From Nocardia aurantiaca (GTDB lineage Bacteria > Actinomycetota > Actinomycetes > Mycobacteriales > Mycobacteriaceae): a stretch of DNA of 64,000 nucleotides. A program made the translations under genes and the position numbers. The stretch lies in assembly GCF_009708175.1 (NCBI RefSeq), contig NZ_WMBB01000015.1:1-64000 (forward strand), given 5' to 3'. Below the pieces are notes generated by a model. That model saw only the letters and a list, made by a program, of their open reading frames with translations, did not search any database and was not told where the DNA came from. This document shows, piece after piece, positions 51,086 through 60,117 of this stretch. Numbering within the stretch: position 1 is the stretch's first letter; every line of letters starts with the position of its first letter.

Positions 51086-54000
51086 CTACGGAAGCCCGAC
51101 CGCCTCGATCGGTCCGTCACCCTCGTCGCCGGTGATCTCGCGCAGATGGCTCATGATGCGCTCGGCGGCCTGACGGCGGCCCAATCCGGCCACCGCCGCC
51201 AGGGCCGCGGATATCCGCTCCTCCCCCAGCATCGGGCGGTGCAGTTCCAGGTGCCGCCGCCACTGCATGGACGGATAGTCCTGGCGGCCGAGGACTTTCG
51301 GCGTCAGCACCACCAGCTCCAGCGCCCGGTCCGGATGCCGTCCCGTGGCCAGCAGATAGGTTCCGGTCGCACAGCTCACCACGCCGATCTGCGGCAGATC
51401 CCAGTACTGTCTCAGCATGCGGTGCCCGACGCGGGCCAGCTCCGCGGCCGTCCGCGCGACATCCTCGGCGCGGCCGTGGAGTACGTACGCGTCGACGAGG
51501 GCCGCGACCAGGATCAAGGTCCCCGGTCCCGGGACGCCGACATCGCGCGGCCAGTTCATGAGCGCCGGTATCCGGTGCAGGCGACGCAGCCCGGTCTCGA
51601 CATCCCCTTCCGCAAGTTCGACTTCCGCCAGTCCGGCCGACACGGTCGCGAGCCGGTGATTCGGCTGCGTTACCGGAGTATCCAGCGAAAGGCCGCTGCT
51701 GAACGCCCCGAGGGCGGGTTCGAGAGCGCGCCGAGCCGCCGCCGGCTTCCCGGTGCCCGCCAGCGCCACGGCCAGATAGCTGCGCACCTCGGCGGCCTCG
51801 TCCCAGGCCCGGAGTTCCTCCATCCGGTCGACAGCCCGCCGGTAGTAGTCGACCGCCGCGGCATAGCGCGCCGACTGGCCGTGCATGCTGCCGAGATGCT
51901 GGCAGGTCATAGCGGTGCCCCAGGCGTCCTGATCGCCGTTGATGCGCATGGCGAGCTCGGCGTCCCGGATCGACAGGTGGATCAGCCCGTCGTTCTCGCA
52001 CATGTTCGCACGCAGCAGCAGAGCCGCCACCTGGGTCTGCGGGTCGGGCGAGCGAACGCCCGCGCTCAGCTTCCGGCCCAGCTGGGTGGCGTTCCGGGAC
52101 TGGGTGACCAGCTCACCGAGGAAACGGCAGACCGGGCTCATCGGTGCTCCGGAGGCCAGGATCCGGCGGATGGTGATGCGCACCCGGATCACCCGAATGT
52201 CCTTGCCGCTGAACATCATGTGCAGGCCGATCATCAGCTGGCCGATGAGGTAGAGGTCGGTCTCGTCGGCGACCGCCGGAAATCGGCGCGGCGGGACGGC
52301 CAGAATGCGGGGCGCCCAGCCGATCAGTTCGGCATGCGCACCGCGCAACACCCACAGGCTCGCCAGGATCGGGAAGACCGTGTGCACGGTCGCGATGTCG
52401 TCCCGCTCGAGTGCGTGACGCAGCACCGCGACCAGATTGTCCCCCTCCGCACCCAGGTCCAGAGCCGCCCGGACCTGTTCGGCCGTGTGGTATCGGCGCG
52501 CCGTATCCAGCGCGAAGTCCCTCGCCCAGTCCGACATCCGGTCCATCACCAGCTCGGCGTCCCCGGAGAGGGCGAGCTGCTCCTCGCCGAATTCCCGCAC
52601 GGTCTCGAGCATCCGGTAGCGGGTGCCGCCCTCGTCGTCCTCCAGCACGGTCAGCAACGACTGACCCACCAGCCCGTCGACGGCCGTCGCGGGATCGTCC
52701 ATCTCGGTTCCGGCGAGCACGGTTTCGGCGGCGGCGAGGGTGAAACCCGCCGGGAACCGGCATAGTCGGCGCAGCGCGACCCGCTGGGGTTCGTCGAGCA
52801 GGTTCCAGCTCCATTCGATCACCGCGTGCAGGGTGCGATGCCGCTGCGGAGAGCTGCGATCGCCGCTGCGCAGCAGGGCGAAGCGGTGATCGAGGCGGGA
52901 ATCGATCTCCTCCACGCTCATGGTGCGCACCCGCGCCGCCGCCAACTCGATGGCCAGCGGCAGCCCGTCGAGGGTACGGCAGAGCCGGGCCACCACCTGC
53001 CGGTCCAGCCGCGCCGACGGCCGCACGGCGCGAGCCCGCGCCTCGAACAGATCGGTGGCGGGTGATCCGGCCGCGTCAATGGTCAACGGCGGCAACGGAT
53101 AGACCGCCTCGGCCATGATCTCCAGCGGTGCGCGGCTGGTGGTGAGCACGGTCAGCTGATCGCTCGCCCCGACCAGATCCGACACCACCTCGGCCACGCC
53201 CTCGATGAGATGCTCGCAGTTGTCCAGGATCAGCAGGGTCGGCCGCATCCCGAGCGCCTCCCGCAGCTTCTGCCGGACATCGCGGCCCGGCACCTGCCGA
53301 AGCACGTTCGTCTCACGCACGACGTCGGCCACGCCGAGGGTGGTCGCGATCGCGGCCTCGATCTCGACACGGGTCTCCGCCGCGCCCTGCGAATCCGCCC
53401 GCAGCGACGCCAATTCCACCAGCGTCACCGCGGTGTGGTGCGCCAGCCGTGCGCCCAGTTCATTGGCGATCCGGGTCTTGCCGGTTCCGCCCGGCCCCAG
53501 CACGGTGGTGACCCGGGAGGCGCGCAGCATCTCCTCGAGCGCTTCCAGATCGGCTTCCCGCCCCAACAGCGGATTCGGCGCGGCCCGCAATCCGATCGCG
53601 TTCTCGCCCATCAACTCTCGCGCCTCGGCCGCCGCAGCGCCCCCGGCCGTCCGGCGTGAGAAGCGCGGCGGACCGGGGCCGTCCGAGCCGGGCACGGGCC
53701 CGTCGGCGGGCGAATCCCGGTGCGCGCGAACAGCTCCCACCGCTCCGAGTGCATGGCGATCGATCGAGGGGACCCGACCGTTCGTGTCCGGGTCGGGCAC
53801 CGCGGACAGTCCTCGCGCCGTTGTTGCGGCCGCAACGCCGGGCTGACTCCGGATGCCGCTGTAGGCCGCGGGTGCGAAAGCGCCGGACTCGGGTGATATC
53901 ACCGGATATCCGTGCGCCGCGGCGCTATCCATCGGCGCGCCGACGTGGTCCGAGCGCGCGCCGCGCACGATCCCCGAGGTCGGCTGCCCGGGCAGTGGTT

Positions 54001-54790
54001 CGCCGCGCAGGATGGCGGTGTTCAAGGCGACCAGCGCGGGGCCGGGGTCGGCGCCGAGCTGGTCGACCAGCCGGGTGCGCAGGGTGGCGAAGACGTCGAG
54101 GGCCTCGTTGGTGCGACCCGCCGCGGCGAGCAGGCGCATCAGAGTCGAGTGCGCGGGCTCGTCCAGCGAATCGGCGGTCACGGCGCGCTGCGCCAGTTCG
54201 ATGGCGGCGGGCAGATCGCCAACGGCCTCCCGCACGGTCAGTTCCAGGGCGTCCAGGGCGCGGCGGCGGGTGGCGGCCAGCGCGCCGAGTTCCTCGCCGA
54301 CCGGACCGGGCGGAAGGTCGGCGCCGGGTTCGCCGCGCCAGAGGCCGCGAGCGGTGGCCAGCAGATCCAGGCAGGCGGTGTCGTCGCCGATCGTATGAGC
54401 TTGGCGGGCTTGCTTTTCCAGCTGGTGGGCAAGGGTCAGGTCGACCTGCTCGGGGGCCAGGACCAGCCGATACCCGGCGGGGCCGATCTCGAGCGCGCCC
54501 TCGGGCAGCGCCGAGCGCAGCCGCGAGACCTGCGTGTGCAGCGCGTTCATGGGCGCACGTGGCGGGTCCTCACCCCACACGTCATCGATGAGCGCTTGCG
54601 CGCTGCGGCTGCGGCCGGGACGCAGCGCCAGCGTTGCCACCAGCAGCCGGGCTCGGGCGCCCGGTACCGCGGTGAGCGCGCCGTCGCGGCGCAGTGCGAT
54701 CTCGCCCAGCAGGGCCACCAGTGTCGAGTCGACCACGTTCGCCACCCGCGCGCTTCCCGTGCTGCTCGAACTGCCTTCTTCCGAATTCAT
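51086..54790 (-). CDS. AfsR/SARP-type transcriptional regulator
   Basis: 1234 aa. N-terminal winged-helix OmpR-like domain (about 25-110), BTAD domain (about 118-265), a low-complexity linker (about 266-400), NB-ARC/STAND ATPase with P-loop GPGGTGKT (432-439) and LLILDNCEHLIEGV (Walker B), a winged-helix region and a long TPR-like C-terminal half. Such regulators commonly activate secondary-metabolite or stress genes after ATP-driven assembly. It faces the DrrAB exporter; no biosynthetic cluster is seen next to it. Confidence 0.93.
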   Translation of the reverse strand: MNSEEGSSSSTGSARVANVVDSTLVALLGEIALRRDGALTAVPGARARLLVATLALRPGRSRSAQALIDDVWGEDPPRAPMNALHTQVSRLRSALPEGALEIGPAGYRLVLAPEQVDLTLAHQLEKQARQAHTIGDDTACLDLLATARGLWRGEPGADLPPGPVGEELGALAATRRRALDALELTVREAVGDLPAAIELAQRAVTADSLDEPAHSTLMRLLAAAGRTNEALDVFATLRTRLVDQLGADPGPALVALNTAILRGEPLPGQPTSGIVRGARSDHVGAPMDSAAAHGYPVISPESGAFAPAAYSGIRSQPGVAAATTARGLSAVPDPDTNGRVPSIDRHALGAVGAVRAHRDSPADGPVPGSDGPGPPRFSRRTAGGAAAAEARELMGENAIGLRAAPNPLLGREADLEALEEMLRASRVTTVLGPGGTGKTRIANELGARLAHHTAVTLVELASLRADSQGAAETRVEIEAAIATTLGVADVVRETNVLRQVPGRDVRQKLREALGMRPTLLILDNCEHLIEGVAEVVSDLVGASDQLTVLTTSRAPLEIMAEAVYPLPPLTIDAAGSPATDLFEARARAVRPSARLDRQVVARLCRTLDGLPLAIELAAARVRTMSVEEIDSRLDHRFALLRSGDRSSPQRHRTLHAVIEWSWNLLDEPQRVALRRLCRFPAGFTLAAAETVLAGTEMDDPATAVDGLVGQSLLTVLEDDEGGTRYRMLETVREFGEEQLALSGDAELVMDRMSDWARDFALDTARRYHTAEQVRAALDLGAEGDNLVAVLRHALERDDIATVHTVFPILASLWVLRGAHAELIGWAPRILAVPPRRFPAVADETDLYLIGQLMIGLHMMFSGKDIRVIRVRITIRRILASGAPMSPVCRFLGELVTQSRNATQLGRKLSAGVRSPDPQTQVAALLLRANMCENDGLIHLSIRDAELAMRINGDQDAWGTAMTCQHLGSMHGQSARYAAAVDYYRRAVDRMEELRAWDEAAEVRSYLAVALAGTGKPAAARRALEPALGAFSSGLSLDTPVTQPNHRLATVSAGLAEVELAEGDVETGLRRLHRIPALMNWPRDVGVPGPGTLILVAALVDAYVLHGRAEDVARTAAELARVGHRMLRQYWDLPQIGVVSCATGTYLLATGRHPDRALELVVLTPKVLGRQDYPSMQWRRHLELHRPMLGEERISAALAAVAGLGRRQAAERIMSHLREITGDEGDGPIEAVGLP

Positions 54791-54949
54791 TCCTTACCAA
54801 TCGTAGGTGAGCGACCGAGCCGCCGCCGGATCCGCCGGGCCCGGTGTCAGCAGGTCGCACCGGATCGGCTTACCCGATACGCCGAGCTCGGCTCAACCGG
54901 ATTTGTCGAGGGCGGGCCATCGGGGGTCCGCAGCGCCTGCGCTCATGCC

Positions 54950-55345
54950 CTGGCCGCGTTCGACATTCACCGGGAAACAGTCATCAAGGCCGATCTCGCA
55001 CAGGTCCAGGCACTCGTCGACGACTTCCACCGGTGGCGCAAGCGGTCACCCTGGGAGGACACCGACCCAGCCACGGAGCGCATCTCCAGTGGCATCGGGG
55101 CAGGCCGCGGCGATGTGGAGATCACCTCCTGCGCTTCGCAGAAGCCGTGGTAGGCGACCGACCAGGGTCACCGTCGAATTCCGCCCGCGGGGCGATAGCA
55201 CCGTGGTGACCTGGCGCATGACCGCCGCGCAGAACGGCGTGATGGCCGTCACCGGCAAGCTGTTCGGAATGGATCGCCTGGTGCGCGAGGACTTCGAGAA
55301 GGGGCAAGCCCAGCTCGAGGCCGCGGCCGAAGACCGTCCGCGGCT
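54950..55345 (+). pseudogene. Broken SRPBCC-domain gene
   Basis: Two halves of one polyketide-cyclase-like protein lie in different frames. FDIHRETVIKADLAQVQALV...DFHRWRKRSPWEDTDP is in the frame ending at the TAG at 55151-55153. RVTVEFRPRGDSTVVTWRMT...FGMDRLVREDFEKGQAQL continues in the frame shared with menA. The family core between them is about 30 residues short, so at least one deletion and one frameshift occurred. Confidence 0.75.
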
Positions 55346-55409
55346 CGGCCCGGCAACGCCGGACCCTCGGACGGGCGCGCCCGCCGAGCCTCGCACTAGG
55401 CTGCGAAGC

Positions 55410-56279
55410 ATGGCTACAGCAGCACAGTGGATCGAGGGCGCTCGGCCGCGCACCCTTCCGAACGCCATCGCCCCGGTTCTGGCGGGCACGGCAGCGGCCG
55501 CCTCGGTCGGCGGGTTCGTGTGGTGGAAAGCGATTCTGTGCCTGCTGCTTTCGGTGGCGCTCATCATCGGCGTCAATTACGCCAACGACTACTCCGACGG
55601 CATTCGCGGCACCGATGACGAGCGGGTCGGTCCGCTGCGCCTGGTCGGTTCCAAGCTGGCGGCCCCCGCCGCGGTGCGCAATGCCGCCATCGCCTGCCTG
55701 ACCGTCGGCGCGGTGATCGGCCTGGTGCTGGCGATCACCAGCGCCTGGTGGCTGATCTTGGTCGGCGCGGCCTGCCTGGCCGGAGCCTGGTTCTACACCG
55801 GCGGCCGGAACCCGTACGGCTACAGCGGCTTCGGTGAGATCGCGGTCTTCGTGTTCTTCGGCCTGGTGGCGGTGCTCGGCACCGAGTTCGTGCAGGCCGG
55901 GCGGGTGGATTGGGCCGGACTGGTGTGCGCGGTGTCCGTCGGCGCCTTCTCCAGCGCCGTGCTGGTCACCAACAACCTGCGCGATATCCCCACCGACACC
56001 GAATCCGGCAAGCTCACCCTGGCCGTGCGGCTGGGCGACGCCCACACCCGCACCCTGCACATGGTGCTGATCCTGATCCCGTTCCTCGCGCTGGCATTGC
56101 TGGTCTGGCGCAGCCCCTGGACCCTGGCCGCGCTGGTGGCGCTGCCGCTGGCCATCCGTGCCAACGAGCCGGTGCGGACCGGCAAGAACGGACCGGGACT
56201 CATTCCCGCCCTTGCCGGTACCGGTCAGGCGATGCTGGTGTGGTCGGCCATCGTGGCCGTGGCGCTGGCCGTCGGCTGA
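55410..56279 (+). CDS. menA: 1,4-dihydroxy-2-naphthoate polyprenyltransferase
   Basis: 289 aa UbiA-family membrane prenyltransferase that attaches the polyprenyl tail. Two Asp-rich motifs: NYANDYSDGIRGTDD (about 59-73) and NNLRDIPTDTESGKLTLAVR (about 190-209), and about eight helices. The ATG at 55410 (MATAAQWIEG) fits the family start although the frame is open far upstream through a pseudogene. No clear Shine-Dalgarno. Confidence 0.95.
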   Translation: MATAAQWIEGARPRTLPNAIAPVLAGTAAAASVGGFVWWKAILCLLLSVALIIGVNYANDYSDGIRGTDDERVGPLRLVGSKLAAPAAVRNAAIACLTVGAVIGLVLAITSAWWLILVGAACLAGAWFYTGGRNPYGYSGFGEIAVFVFFGLVAVLGTEFVQAGRVDWAGLVCAVSVGAFSSAVLVTNNLRDIPTDTESGKLTLAVRLGDAHTRTLHMVLILIPFLALALLVWRSPWTLAALVALPLAIRANEPVRTGKNGPGLIPALAGTGQAMLVWSAIVAVALAVG

Positions 56280-56281
56280 GT

Positions 56282-56662
56282 TCAGTCCTCGTCGGGGACG
56301 AGGACTCCGAGCACCCAGTTCACCACCGAGATGATGATGCCGCCGAGCACCGCGGCCCAGAATCCGTCCACGCGCAGGCCGTAATCCGTGGTGCCGGTGA
56401 TCTTCGCCGTCAACCACAGCATGAGGGCGTTGATCACCAGCAGGAACAGGCCCAGCGACACCACGATGAAGGGGAATGAGAGCACCTTCACTATCGGTTT
56501 CACCAGCATGTTCACCAGGGCGAACACCACGGTGATAGCCGCGATCACCAGGATCTTGCTCTGGGTGGTGTCCTCGGGGGTCTTGATCTCGATGCCGTTC
56601 ACCCAGGCGGCGGCCAGCCAGATGGCCACCCCGTTGATCAGCAGACGTATCAGTAGCGTCAT
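56282..56662 (-). CDS. Phage holin family 4-like membrane protein
   Basis: 126 aa with four predicted helices (LLIRLLINGVAIWLAAAWV; LVIAAITVVFALVNMLV; FPFIVVSLGLFLLVINALML; FWAAVLGGIIISVVNWVLGV). Matches the small bacterial holin-like family (YvlD type) found in chromosomes outside prophages. Function unknown; no phage genes nearby. Convergent with menA, 2-bp gap. Confidence 0.85.
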   Translation of the reverse strand: MTLLIRLLINGVAIWLAAAWVNGIEIKTPEDTTQSKILVIAAITVVFALVNMLVKPIVKVLSFPFIVVSLGLFLLVINALMLWLTAKITGTTDYGLRVDGFWAAVLGGIIISVVNWVLGVLVPDED

Positions 56663-56732
56663 GCCCCGATCGTAGGGCGAGATCGGGTCTCGGGCCGGAC
56701 ATCTCGATCGGGCCGAATACGCCACTGGCCGA

Positions 56733-57323
56733 TCAGGCCGCGCGATCGAGGTAGCCGGACACGGCGTCACGTAGATTCCGCACCGCGGTCTCGTCGCCGA
56801 GCAGGCGCTGGGTGATGGGGTTGGGCGCGCGGAGCACCGCCAGCACCATGTGACCGGCCTCGATGCGATCGTCCTTGCGCGACAGCGCCTCCCGCAGCGA
56901 GAGCTCGATGACCTTCTTGGATTCCTTGGTGAATGGAATGTGGCCGCGCGGGCCGCCTTCCGCACCCCAGTACTTCCCCCAGCGCGATCCCGCGACCGGC
57001 ACCGCGGCCCGGTCGAGGGCGTTCTCGCCGAAGGTGGCCTCCAGGCTCTCCCGCACGGCGTCGAGATCGATGCCGATGGAACGCAGCGCCGCCGCGTCCT
57101 CCGCACCGAGAGGCTCACCGGTCCGCTTGCGGGCCACAGTGTCTCGCACACCGTCGGCGGTGAGCCCGTGCGCCACAAGGATTTCCCGCAGGCCCTGGTC
57201 GGGGCAGTCGAGCAGGCCCAACAGCATGTGCTCGACCTCGATGCTCGACGAGCACAGATCCCGTGCCTCCTCCTGGGCCATCACGACCGCGTATCTGGCC
57301 GCCTTGTCGAATCGTTCGAACAT
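56733..57323 (-). CDS. Stand-alone Clp N-domain protein
   Basis: 196 aa. Two Clp-N repeats (MFERFDKAARYAVVMAQEEA... IEVEHMLLGLL; later FTKESKKVIELSLREALSRK...IEAGHMVLAVL) without any AAA ATPase, so it cannot unfold substrates alone. It may bind adaptors, damaged proteins or phospho-Arg. The ATG shares its A with the stop of the upstream HTH gene (TGATG). Confidence 0.9.
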   Translation of the reverse strand: MFERFDKAARYAVVMAQEEARDLCSSSIEVEHMLLGLLDCPDQGLREILVAHGLTADGVRDTVARKRTGEPLGAEDAAALRSIGIDLDAVRESLEATFGENALDRAAVPVAGSRWGKYWGAEGGPRGHIPFTKESKKVIELSLREALSRKDDRIEAGHMVLAVLRAPNPITQRLLGDETAVRNLRDAVSGYLDRAA

Positions 57324-57544
57324 CAGCGGATACCGCCCTTCCGGTTGTACTTCTGGTGGACCGCCTGCCTGCTCACCTCGAGCGCGTCCGCGATGGCCTG
57401 CCAGGACCAGCCCTGTTTGCGGGCATTGGTGACCTGAATGGCCTCGAGCCGCTCGAGCAGCCGGCGCAGTGCCAGCACCGCGCGGAGCCCGACCTGGGGG
57501 TCGGGGCTGCCGGCGGCGGCCGCCAGAGTCGTTGCCTCACTCAT
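57323..57544 (-). CDS. Small HTH protein, partner of the Clp-N protein
   Basis: 73 aa from the ATG at 57544 (MSEATTLAAA). A sigma-region-4/HTH-like motif, GWSWQAIADALEVSRQAVHQ, lies at about 45-64 and is followed by a basic tail (KYNRKGGIR). Overlaps the Clp-N gene. The inverted-repeat operator immediately upstream suggests autoregulation. Confidence 0.85.
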   Translation of the reverse strand: MSEATTLAAAAGSPDPQVGLRAVLALRRLLERLEAIQVTNARKQGWSWQAIADALEVSRQAVHQKYNRKGGIR

Positions 57545-57547
57545 GCC

Positions 57548-57592
57548 TGTCAATTTACGTTGACACATGCGGAACGTCAACGAAAATTGACA
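57548..57592. promoter_or_regulatory. Nested palindromic operator of the HTH/Clp-N operon
   Basis: TGTCAA-TTTACG-TTGACA (57548-57565) and GTCAACGAAAATTGACA (57576-57592) are each internally palindromic and are inverted copies of one another with one mismatch. They start three bases upstream of the HTH ATG. Confidence 0.8.
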
Positions 57593-57683
57593 CGACATGA
57601 AGGCTGTTCACCGTCAGCTGACATCACGTGACGGCCGGACCGGAAGGTCGCGGTCAGGCCCAGGGGGTGAACGGCGCGCAGTC

Positions 57684-57743
57684 GCGCTCACAGCCGTCGA
57701 CCCAATCCCAATCGCGCACACAGCCGTCGACCCAATCCCAGAC
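57684..57743 (-). repeat. 30-bp tandem duplication
   Basis: Two 30-bp units (57684-57713, 57714-57743) share the core CACAGCCGTCGACCCAATCC and differ at a few positions. On the minus strand they encode WDWVDGC(V/E)RD twice, in frame with the small gene upstream beyond its TGA. Confidence 0.8.
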
Positions 57744-57776
57744 GACGTCGGGGTCGACGGCCACGTCATCCCGCGG

Positions 57777-57971
57777 TCACAGCCGCCAACCGCGCGGTTC
57801 GCTCTCCCAGATGTCGCCGTCGCGGTCCTGATACAGCCCGAAAGACGCCCGCCCCCAGGCATTGACGACGTCATGACACTCCGGCTCATCGGCCCCGCCT
57901 CGCGCCGATGACATCGCCCAGGGTCCGGCCGTGACATGCACATCCATGACCGACCGCGGTGGCGGCCCCAA
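57777..57971 (-). CDS. Small protein with possible readthrough extension
   Basis: 64 aa from a TTG at 57971 with AGGAG five bases upstream. Ends DGDIWESEPRGWRL-TGA. The same frame stays open for 40 more coding-like codons to the TGA at 57654-57656 (PRDDVAVDPDVVWDWVDGC...CAPFTPWA). Either the gene was cut by a nonsense change or the TGA is read through. Divergent from the XRE gene at 58111. Family not recognised. Confidence 0.5.
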   Translation of the reverse strand: MGPPPRSVMDVHVTAGPWAMSSARGGADEPECHDVVNAWGRASFGLYQDRDGDIWESEPRGWRL

Positions 57972-58110
57972 CTCGACTCCTGATTTGTTGTTGTTTCAAA
58001 CTATTGGAGCAGAACGGAATGCCGCACACCCCGCGACCCGGGGACCGTACGTATCCGTCGGCAACCGCGCGTGCACCCGATGGCCATACAAGTAAGGTCT
58101 GCCTAAGTAA

Positions 58111-58878
58111 ATGGATGGAGTTCCCACGTTCGGCGAGTACATTCGCCAGCGCCGCACCGCCGCGAATCTCACGCGTCCCCAATTGGCCTGGCAGGCCAAC
58201 CTCTCGGTCCCCTACCTGACCAAGATCGAAGGCGGCGCCAACCCGTCCCGGCGGGTCATCGAATCCCTCGGTACCGCGCTGAAACTGTCGTCGGCCGAAT
58301 TCGAGTACGCACTTATCCTGGCCGAAGGCCCACTACCCAGCGCCGATGCGGACCACCCCACCCCGGTCGACCTGGAGTATCTGGATCTACTCAACCCAGC
58401 CATCGGCGCCTACGTCTCCGGACTGTGGGATATCGCGGCCGCCAATGCCGCGCACCAGGAGTACTTCCCGGAACTCGTGACGGGGACCAACTACCTGGAA
58501 TGGCTGATCCTCAATCCCATCTCGCGCACCGTGATGGTGAATTGGGAGAACGAGACCCGCATGGCGGTGGGCCGCTTCCGCATACAACTGGCGCGCGCCG
58601 GCGAGAGCGAGCACGGCCGGCAGATCCTCGAACGGTGCCTGGCGGATCCGGACTTCGCGCTGCTGTGGCGCTCCCCGGTCGTCGTGGAGCGCAGCGATCT
58701 CACCAAGCTGGTGCGCGACCCGCGGACGCTGGCCATCTCCGAGATACGAATCAATGTGTGGCGCACGCAATCGAGCCTGCAATCGTGGCTGCTGGCACTC
58801 GGCACCGTCGTCGATGGGCCGACCGCGGCGACGCGCTCGGCGGTCCGTCAACACCCCTCAAATGTCAAGGCCCCTTAA
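58111..58878 (+). CDS. XRE-family regulator with MmyB-like ligand domain
   Basis: 255 aa. N-terminal HTH_XRE (about 7-62: FGEYIRQRRTAANLTRPQLA, LSVPYLTKIEGGANPSRRVI), then the MmyB-like PAS-type domain (YVSGLWDIAAANAAHQEYFP, NYLEWLILNPISRTVMVNWE). Typical of abundant actinobacterial regulators whose ligands may be fatty acids. No Shine-Dalgarno; a TAAGGT -10-like box ends 11 bp before ATG, so the mRNA may be almost leaderless. Confidence 0.9.
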   Translation: MDGVPTFGEYIRQRRTAANLTRPQLAWQANLSVPYLTKIEGGANPSRRVIESLGTALKLSSAEFEYALILAEGPLPSADADHPTPVDLEYLDLLNPAIGAYVSGLWDIAAANAAHQEYFPELVTGTNYLEWLILNPISRTVMVNWENETRMAVGRFRIQLARAGESEHGRQILERCLADPDFALLWRSPVVVERSDLTKLVRDPRTLAISEIRINVWRTQSSLQSWLLALGTVVDGPTAATRSAVRQHPSNVKAP

Positions 58879-59031
58879 CGCACTCGGAGCCCTTGTTACC
58901 CCATCGAGACACGTAAAAAAGGCTGCGCCCGCTAACGATCCGTCGCCAACCAAGCCGCTATAGCAAATGCGTGGCAATCTTTCCGGTAGGTGATCGCCCA
59001 GTATCAGCCGACCCGTCGTGCCGTGCGAAAA

Positions 59032-60117
59032 CTATCCCGACCAAGTACCGGTGGCGATGAATTCGGTCAGCACCGCGGCGGGTTCGGCCAAGCTCAGCCC
59101 CTGGTCGGCAACCCATTCGTCATTGAAATAGGTTCCGGCATAACGGTCTCCGCCATCACAGAGCAGCGTCACCACACTGCCGACGCGGCCCGCGGCGATC
59201 ATGTCGGCAATCAGGGCAAAGGCCCCCCACAGGTTGGTGCCCGTGGACCCGCCCACCCGCCGGCCCAGCACCGCACTGGCATGTCTGGCGGTCGCCACCG
59301 AGGCCGCGTCGGGCACCTCGATCATGCAGTCCACCACGCTCGGCACGAAGGACGGCTCCACCCGAGGCCGCCCGATGCCCTCGATCAGTGACGGCATTCC
59401 GGTCTGATAGTCCAGGTCGTCGACCTCATAGCCGCCGTAGAAGGCCGAGTTCTCCGGATCCACCACCGCCAGCCGCGTCGGATGCCGCTTGTAGCGCAGA
59501 TAGCGGCCGATGGTCGCGCTGGTGCCGCCGGTCCCCGCGCCCACCACGACCCACTCCGGGACAGGGTGCGTCTCCAGAATCATCTGCTGGAAGATGGATT
59601 CGGCGATGTTGTTGTTACCCCGCCAGTCGGTGGCACGCTCGGCATTGGTGAACTGGTCCATGTAGTGACCGCCGGTCTCGGCCGCCAGACGCGCCGCCTC
59701 CGTATAGATGTCGGGGGCGCGTTCGACCAGGTGACAGCGCCCGCCCTGAGCCTCGATGAGCGCCAGCTTCTCCGGCGAGGTCTTGGCCGGCACCACGGCC
59801 ACGAAGTCCAGGCCCAGCATCTTGGCGAAATACGCCTCGCTGATGGCGGTCGAACCCGACGAAGCCTCCACCACCGTGGTGCCCTCGGTGACCCAGCCGT
59901 TGCAGATGGCGTACAGGAACAGCGATCTGGCCAGGCGATGTTTGAGACTGCCCGTCGGGTGTGTCGATTCGTCCTTCAGATAGAGCTGAATACCCCACTC
60001 CGGCGGTAGTGGGTAGCGCAGCAGATGGGTGTCGGCGCTGCGCTGGGTGTCGGCGTCGATGAGGCGGACGGCATTGTCGACCCAGTCCCGGGGTGCGCTG
60101 CGATCGCAGCGCTTCAC
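59032..60117 (-). CDS. cds1: PLP-dependent cysteine desulfhydrase, Cds1-like
   Basis: 361 aa fold-type II PLP enzyme. Schiff-base Lys59 in HPTGSLKHR, substrate loop EASSGSTAISEAYFA, phosphate-binding GAGTGGTSATIGRY. Resembles mycobacterial Cds1, which makes H2S, pyruvate and ammonia from cysteine, better than biosynthetic CysK (from memory of the family). GTG start overlaps the DUF4229 stop (GTGA). Cysteine synthase activity cannot be excluded. Confidence 0.8.
   Translation of the reverse strand: MKRCDRSAPRDWVDNAVRLIDADTQRSADTHLLRYPLPPEWGIQLYLKDESTHPTGSLKHRLARSLFLYAICNGWVTEGTTVVEASSGSTAISEAYFAKMLGLDFVAVVPAKTSPEKLALIEAQGGRCHLVERAPDIYTEAARLAAETGGHYMDQFTNAERATDWRGNNNIAESIFQQMILETHPVPEWVVVGAGTGGTSATIGRYLRYKRHPTRLAVVDPENSAFYGGYEVDDLDYQTGMPSLIEGIGRPRVEPSFVPSVVDCMIEVPDAASVATARHASAVLGRRVGGSTGTNLWGAFALIADMIAAGRVGSVVTLLCDGGDRYAGTYFNDEWVADQGLSLAEPAAVLTEFIATGTWSG

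Noticed and set aside
49141..51120. 659-codon minus-strand frame
   Set aside because: Opposite the ABC exporter genes; Arg/Ser-rich shadow without motifs.
58090..58110. Possible iron box before the XRE gene (GTAAGGTCTGCCTAAG)
   Set aside because: Half-sites are not in the arrangement of the IdeR consensus; more likely a -10 region.
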